DNA from: Ulva prolifera
Lineage: Eukaryota; Chlorophyta; Ulvophyceae; Ulvales; Ulvaceae
Length of the DNA: 64,000 nt
Assembly (NCBI GenBank): GCA_023078555.1
Contig: CM041202.1
Span: 6,000,522-6,064,521 of the forward strand
Direction of reading: 5' to 3'
Shown here: one piece after another, positions 24,401 to 35,701 of the stretch
How the letters are laid out: the number at the start of each line of letters is the position of its first letter
How positions within the stretch are numbered: position 1 is the stretch's first letter
Made by a program: the position numbers and the translations under genes
Notes under the pieces: model-generated
What the model saw: the letters and a program-made list of their open reading frames with translations, nothing else
What the model was told of the DNA's origin: nothing
Databases searched by the model: none

Positions 24401-26317
24401 CACGCACGCACGCCCTCAGGCAGGCATTCTCAATGTGCTCCAGTGCATGATGCTTGATACGTGGACATAAATATCATTAAAAATTCATTGCAGTTGCACG
24501 CCGCTACAGCGTAGCGCGAGTCTGGGCAGTCGCAAGTGTTTGCCTTTGGTTGCAATGCATGCGCTGTGCAGCCGTGACTGCCTTTGGTTGCAATGCATGC
24601 GCTGTGCAGCCGTGACTGCCTTTGGTTGCAATGCATGCGCTGTGCAGCCGTGACTGCCTTGGGTTGCAATGCATGCGCTGTGCAGCCGTGACTGCCTTTG
24701 GTTGCAATGCATGCGCTGTGCAGCCGTGACTGCCTTTGGTTGCAATGCATGCGCTGTGCAGCCGTGACTGCCTGCACCTCCCTAACGCCGGCCAGCACCT
24801 GGCCAACCGCAATTGAATTCTCATAAATCACATGGCCACATACAGCACAGCCTCATGTGCAACTCCCACGTCAATTAGTCAATCCACATCAGGCGAGCAG
24901 TGCAGCCTCGCCCGGCAATGTCTGCCGCCGCTGCCCGGCAGTACATTGTAAATGCATGCATGCATGCATGCATGAAGGATCGTCAGCCAGCACTCCGGCG
25001 TTCAGGGAACGTACCCGCCTCGCGCTCCAGCACCGCCGCGAGCAGCGCAGCCTCGAGCTTCAGCGTCAGGTAGTGCACGGCCATGGATGCAACGCACTCC
25101 GGGGTGCACAACGCGGAGCTGAAGGACAGCTGCAGGCCTGGTGCCACCTCCTTGCCCAGCTGCATGAACCAGCAAACCTCCTCCGGGCTGCAGCCCCCTA
25201 GCCGCGCCGCTTCCTCCCACTGCACCTCCTGTAGCAGCGCTAGCACGCTGTGGGAGCTGCTGCCGCGCCGGCGGCTCACCGCGACCAGATCCTCATACCA
25301 GATCCCGACGCAATGCCGAAACTCCGCCATTGAGCGCAGCCGCCGCTGCGTCGCGACGGCATGCAGCCGGGCCGGCCGGTGCGGCCGCACGAGCGCCGCG
25401 TGGGGCGCGAGAATTGGAGGTTTGTCACGGGTGCCGAGGGCGGTGAAGGCCGCACGCGTCTGCTCCACGAACGCGTGCGAGCCGTCGCTGCTTGCCGCGG
25501 ACACGGGCGCAGGGCGCTCCGGGCGTGGCGGGCCTGCGGCGCAGGCAATTCGTGTCTGCCGTGCGAGCTGTGCGAGGTTTGTCGCGGCGGCGGCGTTGCG
25601 ATTGGAGAGGTCAACGCGGGTGCGCTGAACGTCGGCCTGGTGGCGGTACGCTCCGGCGATCTGCTCCTTGAGCTCCTGGATCCTGGCCTCGCAGGAGGCG
25701 GTCTGTGACTGCATACATGCATACATGCATGATCCCATGTTCATCCGCAACGATACCCCGCTCTCAGAGAGCATTTGCGGTACATGAGGAGATGGTTTCC
25801 TGCTGGCCGTACGCCAGGGCTGTTTGCTGCAATGGCTTTGACGAACATGCGACGATGGGCTGCGTGGTTGATGTCTGGCTGCTTCCTTGTGAAGCTGGAT
25901 GCCTGTGTTTTCTCTGATTGTGAAGACACTTTTGTAGTTTCTCATGTGCAGTGCACTTGCTCGTAGTGGGGTGCACGGAACTGGTGAATGAGTGGTTCTG
26001 CAAGTGCATTCCGAGCCGTCGCTCGCTGTCGGGCCTCTGTCCTGTGTAGCTACATGCATGTGCAAACTGGGGGGGGGAGGGGGGGATATATAGGGGGTGG
26101 GTTGACTTCCTTCAAATCCAAGTGATACACATGTACAGAGTATTGCTTATAATCGCCTGTGGCAAGGGAAACACTAGCTGACCAGGTTGACCAGGCGAGG
26201 CAGGTGAGGTAGCACCTGCAGGCGCTGCCGGAATCGCAGCTGGGACCGCCGATTCCTCGCTCGATTCTTCTCATCCTGAGTCAGTGCATAGTATTCATCT
26301 ATGCTGTCACCATCCAT
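21459..26317 (-). CDS. bZIP transcription factor
   Basis: Exons 26317-26216, 25708-25015, 24184-23908, 23495-22918, 22775-22582 and 22190-21459 join in phase to 858 codons plus TGA. The start ATG at 26317 leads into MDGDSIDEYYALTQ and the basic region EKNRARNRRSQLRFRQR (about 16-32), which has the invariant N-x7-R spacing (Asn22, Arg30). The zipper follows across the first splice (IQELKEQIAGAYRHQ). The rest is a long region with no domain I recognise, including FRHCVGIWYEDLV, TMGTHAVCWNAMMREAG and RRLSPNIELLANHW, separated by Ala/Pro/Ser-rich linkers. The role is nuclear DNA binding as a dimer. Introns hold a 38-bp minisatellite (intron 2). The bZIP call is firm; target genes are unknown. Confidence 0.88.
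24541..24768 (-). repeat. 38-bp minisatellite, six copies, in bZIP intron 2
   Basis: Six head-to-tail units of 38 bp (TGCCTTTGGTTGCAATGCAT, then GCGCTGTGCAGCCGTGAC), nearly identical; the fourth has one or two changes. Each unit contains ATGCATGC. Open frames across it in several frames are artefacts of the repeat. Confidence 0.95.
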
Positions 26318-26994
26318 TAAAGGCCGGTGCAACCTCAGCTGCCCGCCTGCGCAGCTCCCTGCAAGCCTCCGTCAGCAGTCAGCAGCAACCACCGGGCCCT
26401 GACTACCTGACCTCCAGTTGAGCCATGACCTTCAGACCAGCTGCCCGCCCCTGCAGCCCACTGGTGGCTGTAACTGTTTACGCATCAGCTGCTGGAGAGA
26501 GCCATGGAAGAGTGCAAGCTGAAGAAGAAGAAGTGTCGCAGTCCAGGGATATGGAACACAAACGGCTGGCTCTTGGCCAGCCACGTAGCCAGACAGCTGC
26601 TGGGTTGTCCACTGCATAAGTGTCAAGTGATGTAATGACAATGCTGTGTGCGAATTCGGTGATGTTTGCATCATGATGACATGGTGGAAGCCACCATAGA
26701 CAACTTGACCAGCTTGCATGGTCTTTTTTTCATATGTTGCATGTGGCTGTTCCCATGCAGTTCAAGATTGCATTCAGCTCCCAAGATGCTGAAGAGACGA
26801 TGCAAGACGTCATCATGGTGGCACCAATTTGCCACTGGACCTGTCGAAAGACTGGTACTTAGATGCACATCCCTGCACAACCCGTCAGTACCTTCTTTCT
26901 TGCACCACGAACGCACGAACACACACACGAACAACGCATGCCAGTCCCCAGCTCACTCATGCATGACTTATGTGACCACTGCTCCACTGCCCTA

Positions 26995-27101
26995 GCACTG
27001 CACAGGGAACATGGCACTGCACAGGAAACATGGCACTGCACAGGGAACATGGCGGGGGACACCCGCTGCTCAGGCCATCTCGCCTAAGGCGAGATGGCCT
27101 G
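26995..27101. repeat. 19-bp tandem triplet followed by a 15-bp hairpin
   Basis: Three copies of GCACTGCACAGGGAACATG (26995-27051, one base varied in the middle copy) are followed by CAGGCCATCTCGCCT, a single A, and the exact reverse complement (27071-27101). Confidence 0.9.
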
Positions 27102-27973
27102 TGAGCAGATAGACTGAGTTGAACAGATTTACTGGTGATGCTAAATGACATGACAATCAGGACTTCGCTTTGCCAAAGGGTTATCCTCATCAGACGCCTA
27201 CGTGAGTCAAGCACATGGACCCCAGGTTGCACATTCCTTATTTCTCAATCAGATGGCCTGTGAGTGGCAAGAGGTCTGTGAGTCAAAAACGCCCGCCGAA
27301 ACTGCCAAAACTGCCCAACCGGCCTGTCAGAGGCACAGGGACACATGGATAAGGGACAAAGATCTGGTATTTCCTGCCCCTCTGGCAGGTATCACCTGCC
27401 AGCCCTGTTTCCTCCTCATACACACAACACAGCACAATTCATGCAGGATCGCGGCATAGGGACAGACCAAACAGCACAGGAACAGACCGAGCGTGCTCAC
27501 ACTGGAATTGACCAAGCGTGCTCACGTGGGAAATGCACTAGCAAAGAGACACAGCCGCAGAGTGGTGGCTGCTGGTTACTGGACTTGGTCCTCACCGCCT
27601 TGATCCTTGTAACACAGCTGCAGTAGGTGGCCAGCAAATCCAAGTTGACTTCGTCTACTGCAGGATGCATTGATGCACTGCGAAAGGGTGAACTGTGGAC
27701 GGAGTTGGCATCTCCCTGTCCTCAACAGCTGGCTGGTGCTGCTTGGTGAACATTCTGGTCCAGGTCCATGCAACAAGCCTTTTGGTGAGGCAGGTAGCAC
27801 CAGCACACTTGCAATTGTGGCAATCCAGTGATATATCTCGCGACGTGCAATCCAGTGCAATCCAGTGCAATCCATTGGTGGTGCGGCCATATTACAGGAT
27901 TGCTCGAAACGCTGGGTCCTCTGAGATCTGATTCTGAGGCTGATACTGTCTATCTGCCTTGTGTCTTGGAACA

Positions 27974-28020
27974 CAGGTGGTACATAAGAGTAAACAAACG
28001 CAGACAAACACAGCAAAAGA
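27974..28020 (+). repeat. Copy of dispersed family 2 repeat
   Basis: It reads ACATAAGAGTAAACAAACGC followed by AGACAAACACAGCAAAAGAG. This resembles the arms of the inverted element at 63290-63378 and the reverse copy near 30130-30178. Confidence 0.45.
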
Positions 28021-30295
28021 GTCTCCCGGAATCAGCGCTCAGCCACACTGCAACAGCCCACACGCGGCCACGGCACCGGCACCGTGGTTACAATAGCAAA
28101 TGTGGCTTGCAAACAATGGCATGTGCCAAGCTTATGGCTGCAGCAACTAGATGGGATGTACCACACGCGTGCGACATGCCACAAACATCTGGGATCTAAA
28201 TGCACAATACGTTGCAATACGGAACACATAATTCTTGGCAGCCTCATGAAAGGTCAAGAAATAGAGGAGATTCAACCGAGGCGCGTCATTGGCGGAAGTT
28301 ATTTACGATGATTACGGAAGAGTGGACGGGGTTAAACCGACGCAACCCATGAATCTTACAGCAGCTGTAAGGCACAGGAAATATTCATGCCACGGCGCAG
28401 ATCTGGACTGCGAAAACGTTGACGACGAATTACCGATGTCCCCCGTCCGTGGAAGCCCAAAGACGTCTCACCAGTGTTGATACGTAAAGCTGCGGAGGAC
28501 TTGCATGCGCATGTGTATGTATATCTTCAGATACGTACGCATAGTTACGTAGAGCCATATGCGTGTACAATACAGCACGGATGTATCAGGCGTGATAGAG
28601 TGCAGAACAGTCGGTGCTGCAGAGGAAGCTACGGAGCTTCAAGTACGGCTGCGCGTGCAGAGATAGATCTGAAGTACAGCTGTGAGTGATCAAGACCGGT
28701 GCCTGGCACGCGCGCGGCCATCATCGGCTTCACAGGTTCAATGCTCTCGCCGCATCACTGCCGGGCGTCACACATCAGACATTTGATTGCAGTGGCGTGC
28801 TGCTGGTTACTCTGGTGTATGAATAGCACTGATCGACACCGCGATGCGACGGACCCTTGCGAGAGGGCACAAACAGACAGGATCTTCGTTTGAAAGAAGC
28901 TGTCAGAACTAATTCCGGAAACGAAAGCAGTGTGCACAACGTTGAGGGCATGCTGATGTTGACGATCGAGCGCCACTGACCATAGCATCGACAGGTGTAT
29001 CTTGCTGCGATTGCGGCAGCGGGACCAGCTGGTCAGGACCAGCACGTTGTTTGGGCTGAAATCTTCAAGTGGAGAGGCATTCTTCGGGCACGTTCTTGTG
29101 CATACGGCACCGAGAGCATCCAGATGCCACCAGAGCGGCACTGGCTAAGCTCATCAGGAGTAGGCTAGAAGCTCGACAGTGGCCTGGCAATGTCGACGTC
29201 GCTCCACCAGCAGTGAGCGGCTTCGACTTGTATTGTGAACGTGCGTTGCTAACAAGCGCAGCCTCGGTAGGCATGCCGAATTGGATATCCATCGAAGCGG
29301 ACTGGTGACGCTCATGATCAAGGATTCGAGGCAGCAACTGCAAGCCGGCAAAGCTGTGCAGCCCGCGATATATGCAACAAGTCTAGCAGCGATGCTATAC
29401 CTTCAAGGCTGTAAGTGGACGTACATTTGAGGAGAGCCGAGGTCCGCTTGCAGTTGCAGTCAACGTGGGTCGCGATCTTGGACAGCTACGTGTTCGACAG
29501 CATATTGAAGGCTCGTTCGTATGTGTGCAGCCAGTTGACTGTGTGTTACGAGCAACATAGCTCTGACCAATCCTTAAGATGATCCAAGAAGCGTCCGAGA
29601 TCCAAGGCTCTCCCATCTGTAAGGACAGGTCGCAACAGCCTGGCCATCGACAATCGACCGGCGTGTTGCGCTGAGGGATACTGTGGGCATGCACCAGGGC
29701 GGCACTCCTGCGCCACAGCTACTGCTGTCGAGGCATCACGCCGGCCGAATCCGTCACAAGTGACGCAGTCCATGAGAGGATTTTAGTATCCACAAACCTC
29801 TCCTGCGCGATTCTGACATGTGGCGGCTCAAGTATGCATACACCATGCATATGCATGCATACACGTGCGGCTGCACAGGCGAAGGACAAATCGAAAGGAG
29901 CGTGGAACACTGCAGGAGCAAATGCTGAGCATGTGAGCACTGCAAGAATTCCTTCGATTAGACATCTTGTGCTTGACCGCAATCTCGGCACTCGCGGCAT
30001 TTGCGGGGGAAGTACGCGAAGTGACCAGTCCTCGTTGCCACAGTTGGGCCTGGAGGACCCGGTGCTGGCGAACTGAGGCGTGCGCGCTGCTGCAGTGTAG
30101 CCGTGTGTGCGTGGCTGTTGATTCGAAACAGGTTCTTTTGTTGTGTTTGTCTATTCCCGTTCACACTACTGTAAACAGTTGGGCACCAGGTCTTGCGGCC
30201 GTGACCCACAGGACAGCTGCCGTGTGAACACCATGCCTTGAAGAAAAACGGTATAGACTGTATACACAAATCTAGAGACCACAGATTCTTACGCG

Positions 30296-30431
30296 ATGGC
30301 TCGTGCCGTGTCTTGGACTGTAAGACCTGCCTTGATCCTGTCATCTTCAATACGGCTGCGCCACACAGCGTCACTGGCAGCTGCAGGAAGACTCAGCGCC
30401 AGTAATGATAATTTTGGATACACGCAGCAAC
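30296..30431 (+). CDS. Possible first exon with N-terminal targeting sequence
   Basis: A start codon opens MARAVSWTVRPALILSSSIR and continues with Arg/Ser/Ala-rich residues to a consensus donor GTGAGT at 30432. The sequence looks like an organelle transit peptide. No continuing exon was identified with confidence. It could be a chance frame or a 5' exon of the membrane protein downstream. Confidence 0.2.
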
Positions 30432-30786
30432 GTGAGTACATCTACAGCCAGTGCGACTCACGACTGTATATATGATAACGGTTATGCTGACTGTCATGCC
30501 AGACGAGTGTCTTGCATCTCTGAGATATCTCTGTCGGACAGTATCTCAGAGCTCTCGAAGAGCACAACTTCTGAAGTGTGCAGTTGTGGTGTAGGCCTTT
30601 ACTACGGTGATGTCCCGTCAGAGAGGAATGCAGTGTGCCAAAAATACTGTTTGTTGACACACCAGTGGGAGGTTTTTTGCTGTGTCGCTTCAGCATCATC
30701 CAATTCTTCACGTTTGGAACTTGGTTGTTATCAACGCGGATGTCAGGAGACTGTTGATGGTGCACCCGTGGTGTTCCAGATCTGTG

Positions 30787-31097
30787 TGTCACAAGGACAA
30801 AGCCAGATAGGCAGGTAGCACTGCAGGACACAAACACGGGCACCACACATGCAAGCAAGCAACGCCACCGCCAAGCAAGCAAGCAACACGTGCCCAACAC
30901 AGAATGACACATCCATACCGCTGCACACCAACATGCCCCTTGCAAGCCAGCACCCAACACCGTCCACACACGGTGTGTACACTCCAGCACCTGCAAACAC
31001 GCAGGCCCATGGGTGTGCACACCCGCAAACGGCACTGCTCCGCCTGTGCGTTTCCCCTGTGGTGCTACCGCCCTCTCCGCCTTTGTTCTTGTAACAC
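30787..31097. mobile_element. Family 1 repeat with inverted ends (about 310 bp)
   Basis: The left end GTGTGTCACAAGGACAAAGC...GGCAGGTAGCACTGCAGG is mirrored at the right end, which in reverse complement reads GTGTGTTACAAGAACAAAGG...GGCGGTAGCACCACAGG. This gives imperfect inverted arms of about 55 bp around a CA-rich core. No transposase frame or clear target duplication was seen. A similar inverted arrangement occurs at 60995-61412. Confidence 0.6.
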
Positions 31098-31754
31098 ACA
31101 CCCGTAGCTGCCCTCCCACACCCGCACCCCCCGCTCCACGGCGTGGTACCATTGCCTGGAGGGGCCCGGTGGTGGGGGTGTGGCGCCATCGTGGTGGGGG
31201 GGGACCAGCGCTTTGGCCAAGTTGCTCCATCGTCTCTGGCCGGTGATGTTGTATCGTGCCTCTGTTGCGCGACCATGGCTGCTCCAGACGCTGTGCTGAC
31301 ATGGCACACCGCAACACACAGGTGTGCGCCCTACGACTCGGAGGGCCCAGATGTGTATACTTCGGAGGTATAACAATGGGTCTGAGTGCCGCCTTGTTCT
31401 TCAGTATGACGCTGCGCTCGTCATGTCGTCAACGGTGTCAGAGTACAAGTTGCAGACATGGGCGTCCGGCATAGTCATGAGGATGCACAGCCTGAACTAT
31501 CTGGTCATGCGGGGACAAGCTGAGCTGCACTCAAGGCTCGGAGCTTGCAGCAGTGTGCCTGCGCGACTGTGGGTTTGACCGTGCCGGGCATGCGGCCGCT
31601 GAGGCGTTGCCACTGATAGCCGCGTCGCCCCTTCCTTGCACCCAGGCAACAGGCCTGTTAAGGGTGTATCGGGCACATGCCGCTGATGCTCCAGTGGAAG
31701 TGTCCACACGGGCCTGTATGTTGGCGTCATGCCTGAGCAGCTGGCTTGCTTTGC

Positions 31755-31810
31755 TGCGTATGTACGCTGTGTTACAAGCACAGAGCCGGAGAGGCAGGTG
31801 GCGCTGCAGG
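31755..31810 (+). repeat. Family 1 repeat fragment
   Basis: It matches the left-end consensus: GCTGTGTTACAAGCACAGAG, then GAGAGGCAGGTGGCGCTGCA. Confidence 0.55.
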
Positions 31811-32690
31811 ATCCACGCAGAATCATGTACACACACCAACGCACAAGCTCTGTTGCTTTGCTGTGTGGCAGAAGCGCACATGGCGCAGTTGACTGGGGCC
31901 TACGGGTCCGGTGCGCAGAGTTAACAGCAATGTGGCGCTATGCAGCAATGAACAGCAATGAACGGCGTGACTGCATTGACAGGAAGACTGCACAAAGGAC
32001 ATGACATGCATGATTGATTAAAATCCTGCTGTGACTGGAAGCTTCCAGGAAAGTTGATTGTATGTGACACATCCCAGCCTCTCAACATGGCACACAAGAC
32101 ACTGAGTCTGCGTGCCCTAGCGGCCGAATGGCAGCCCTGTGGCCTGCTTGCATAGGTTGCACTAGCATGTTTGCATAAAATCGTGGGGGACGCCCTCACG
32201 CACCCACGATCACTTTCACATGTGTAGAAGAGGCCGTCCATGCAGGTCGCAGAGGAGCCGATGCGGACGTACAACATTCGCCAGCACTGGAACATGCTGA
32301 GAAATAATCACTCAAGCTTGATAGAAATGGGCTTGTCATGGTGCTGGCGGTAACGTCGCTGCAAAGCCGTTGGACAGTCAGCATTCCAGTCGTTTTCGAC
32401 ATGGCGATGAAAGGACGGAAGCGTTACTGAGCGGAAGGGTTGACAGACACGTCGCAACAGACTGAGCAGACCAAAGAACCGCCCATGCCCATCTATAGCA
32501 TGCAATTTCGATCAGACCGCTGTCTTACTCGCTGCAGTGGTTCTACAAGGTCGGTCACACCACTTCCGCTTCGAGTAGGCTGGCAAGTCGACCCCGCATC
32601 GGCAGTGCAGGCCTTGTAGATGACGGAAGTACATTTGAAGAACGTTACTGCTGATAGGAATTTGTCGAACGGGGAAGCGTGATATCTTTC

Positions 32691-33790
32691 AGCTGTTCGA
32701 GGAGTAATCCGGGGCCTGCAAGTTGTAACAGCGTGCAGCTTTGCGCACGGACAAATACAGCCAAGCCTGTCACTTGTCAACAAATACCGACACAAGTCAT
32801 ATCTGATGAGTTCGAGAACGCAAGGCTCGGGTACACAGTCCTCAGGCGAGCCCGGCAGCTGTGTCGATGAGGGACCTTCCAGGTGCAGGGCCATTGACGC
32901 CGTCCTCGGCCAGGCATACCTTCAAGACATACTCCTGCACATGACATCAGCCAACAAGCTTTCAGTCTATGGTATACCGGTGCACGTGGCACTGGCCACG
33001 GTGGCAGCGATTGTTTTCTGGAGCGGAGCGTCTAGGTATGTCCCACCAGGCACCCACAGGCCTGAATGACCCGTTGCGCTTCCAAATCCACACATCTTCA
33101 AGTGGCTTTGCCATGAGTCCTGAGGTTCGAAACTTTGTTCATCAACAATCCCAGAACAGTGATCAGCCTAGCCACACACGGTACCATGGCACGTACTCAG
33201 TCGCTCTGGCGGGTACTGCAGCCTGCGAGTCTACATGGTTGCGAATCTTCACAATGTGTCGAGCTGCAGACAGCACTGCATAATGTCGTTGCTTTGTGGC
33301 CAGTCCGCAGCATGTGCCCAGTCATTCCCTTGCAGTTTGACACTGATGCTCACCAATCGCGCATACGAGAAAGACAGACAGCTTCTAGAGCTCGTCTACG
33401 GCCGCTCAGTGTATGCCACGATCATGTCTGAAAGCCACGATGACATCAGGTCGCCCTCCAGCGTCCTCACGCGCATATTGACTTGAACTGTACTGGTAGC
33501 TCTCTGGCCAGTCAGACAGGAGGAGTCGCGCACTGCATCTGAAGTCATGCCGTTTTATCATGGTGTTTTCATACCCCCCCCCCCCCCCCGTATCCGAACT
33601 TGGTGTGCCCGGTGTGCTCCAACCCCCGGCCCAAACACACTTGCACAGATCTCTCACCACCAGACTGACCACAGATCTGTGTTGCACCACCAATGCAGTG
33701 CCGACGTTCGCGGCCCCACAGCCCTGGCCTCCGTTGTAGAAACCCTTCTGATCACCGATCAGGCCTTCCACACCTGTGCACATGTATGTG

Positions 33791-33830
<40 letters not shown>

Positions 33831-35701
33831 CGGATGCAAGCAGCAACCACCTCGCCCTCACCATCATGCGCTGGTCCTCGCTCGCGCCCATGGGCCACAT
33901 GCATGTGAACGTCCCCTCACTTGCTTCCTGCCTGCAGTGAGGTCCTCATCGTGTTCTTCTGCCAACAAATCATCTGTGTCTTGGCCTGCGGCCTCATCGC
34001 CGCCGGCTGCAGCGGCAGCGTCGCATCCGCGAAGGCCGCCGTGTGGGGCCTCTCGCCTCCGGACGGCGCGGCCGCACACGTCGCCGTCGACATCGCCCCT
34101 GTAGCCACAACGCACATCCCGGAGGTCCCCGGAGCTTGCACGCCTGCGTCGCCGCCAGCCGGCGCCGCGCGGCAGCACAGAGCGGACAGCCCGCAGTGCA
34201 GGCCGCTGTCGCAGCCGCATGCCGCGTTACAGGCGCGGCGTCCCGCGGTGGCAGTCATGTCGCTGCAGATGCTGATCTCCTCGTTGCTGTTGGTCACGTT
34301 CATCTTCTACGTGCGTGACCCCCCGCCCCCTGCCCCCGCCCCTGCACCAGCATGACGTCTCTGCGCCCTTGATTTGCATGGCTTCAACGCATGCTCTTGC
34401 CCCAGATGCAGATCGCCGATTCGGCCACATTTTTTAATTCAGTCGGCAGGGGTGATCGTCAACCGGCGCGCAAATGTGGGGCTGCCCAGACCGGCTGGCC
34501 CATGTGCTCGCGTATGACTCATCGAGACGCTCCACTGCACAGCATGCTGGTTCATGCGCAGGTACAGAGTAGCAGGCATGAGCTGACTCATCGAGACGCT
34601 CCACTGCACAGCATGCTGCTTCATGCGCAGGTACAGAATAGCATGCATGAGCTGACTCATCGAGTCGCTCCACTGCAGGACTGGAACCACATGCATGAGC
34701 TGCTGAGGACCCTTGGGAACACACGCTGCATAGCACCTTGTTGCGCCGCTCTCACGCGACTGTGGCGCATACAGCCTGGGCCCGACGGTGCTGGTCTTCA
34801 AGTGTTGCCACCTTTGACCGGGTGCTGCCATGCATGCTACCATGACACACCGCACTCCACCAGCTGAATGCACTGAACCCATGCCTCCGAAGTCCTCATT
34901 AGAGTGTGGTCATTGTCCCGTCGGTCGTGCAGCACAAAGACGAGGTTCTAGTTCCATGCACGCTCTCATGATGTGTAGTTACACAGAAGCAGCTTGGCTG
35001 CGGTGCTGCCCGTCTTGCCACCTTTATCCTTGTAACACAGAAGCAGCTTGGCGGCGCCGGTGTGCTCCATAGCACCTCCACCCCTCACATAGACAAAGAC
35101 GCCACGAGAGCTTGTGCCATTGCATAGCAGAGCACCAAGTAGACTACCGCCACCCCCCCATACAAGCACAGATGGTTGCATTTTGGTGCTAGTTTGATGT
35201 GGTGCTCTAGATCTGCCTTGCCGTTGTCTGAGCTCTTGTAATTTGTGTTTGCACAAGCACAGCTGTGATGCATGCACCCGATGCACCACAGTGCAGGCCT
35301 TCTATTACTTCTGGCCGGACTACATCTACGACCGCACCTCCGGCCACGCGCTCCCGGCGCCGCGCGACTCCTCCGCCGTGCTCGCAGCGCACCTCTCCCC
35401 ACTCATCTGCGCCGCCGTCACCGCGGCCGTCGTGCTGTGCTGGCTCGCGCACGAGCTCCGCGTCGCCGGCCGTGCGCTCGACTCAGACCTCCTCCGCGTC
35501 GCCGCGGCCGCCTTCACCGCCTCCGCCGCCATCGCCGCGGCTGGCCTGCTGCTCGTGCTCCTCGTCGTCGCGCGTGCGCTGTCGCTCGACGGCGCGGACC
35601 GGTGGCTCGCGGACAGCGCGATCACCCTCGCAGCCCTCGTCGGCCTGCTCGCGCAGGCGGCGGGGTGGTGGCGGCACCTCATGCTGCGCCCGCGGCCGTG
35701 A
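32691..35701 (+). CDS. Polytopic membrane protein, paralogue A (5' end unresolved)
   Basis: Three exons are supported: 32691-33035, 33938-34310 and 35297-35701 (TGA), with phase 2 then phase 0 introns. They encode about six membrane helices: IPVHVALATVAAIVFW; VLIVFFCQQIICVLACGLIA; LQMLISSLLLVTFIFY; LSPLICAAVTAAVVLCWL; ASAAIAAAGLLLVLLVV; and SAITLAALVGLLAQAAGWW. A long soluble loop sits between helices 2 and 3. The same exon order, phases and matching sequence recur in the gene at 43157-46191, so the two are duplicates. The start of exon 32691 (after CTTTCAG) is a guess, and more 5' exons are likely. Intron 1 holds a 39-G run and intron 2 a 69-bp tandem repeat. I recognise no family and assign no function. 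Confidence 0.65.
33792..33830 (+). repeat. Poly-G run (39 nt)
   Basis: An uninterrupted G run, sense strand, lies in intron 1 of paralogue A, about 110 nt before the acceptor. A 16-C run lies upstream in the same intron (33574-33589), so the two could pair. Confidence 0.9.
34515..34684 (+). repeat. 69-bp tandem repeat (about 2.4 copies)
   Basis: Units start at 34515, 34584 and 34653 with TGACTCATCGAGACGCTCCA. They lie in intron 2 of paralogue A. Each unit starts with TGACTCA, the half-site palindrome bound by AP-1/GCN4-type bZIP factors, though this may be chance. Confidence 0.85.
35003..35042 (-). repeat. Family 1 repeat fragment (reverse)
   Basis: The reverse complement reads GTGTTACAAGGATAAAGGTG, then GCAAGACGGGCAGCACCGCA, the consensus left end of family 1. 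It is flanked by two copies of CAGAAGCAGCTTGGC. Confidence 0.6.

Larger units (their letters stand above)
26318..32690. other. bZIP promoter side and repeat-rich gap; low-GC stretch at right
   Basis: The bZIP promoter should lie just right of 26317. From 26600 to 28100 the DNA is repeats and short hairpins. From about 28200 to 32700 TGCATGCA strings become scarce and base composition is balanced, with several short open stretches that resemble exons (28289-28480, 29409-29566 and 32236-32340 on the plus strand). I could not join them into a gene. They may be 5' exons of the membrane protein at 32691-35701. Confidence 0.4.

Noticed and set aside
24385-24412. Possible CRISPR-like or satellite array (CGCA/TGCA runs)
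   Set aside because: Only simple 4-bp repeats without spacers; the genome is eukaryotic.
24430-24831. Repeat-protein frames across 24430-24831 (AAQRMHCNQRQS units)
   Set aside because: The DNA is a 38-bp minisatellite in an intron; because 38 is not a multiple of three, all frames give a repeating peptide by default.
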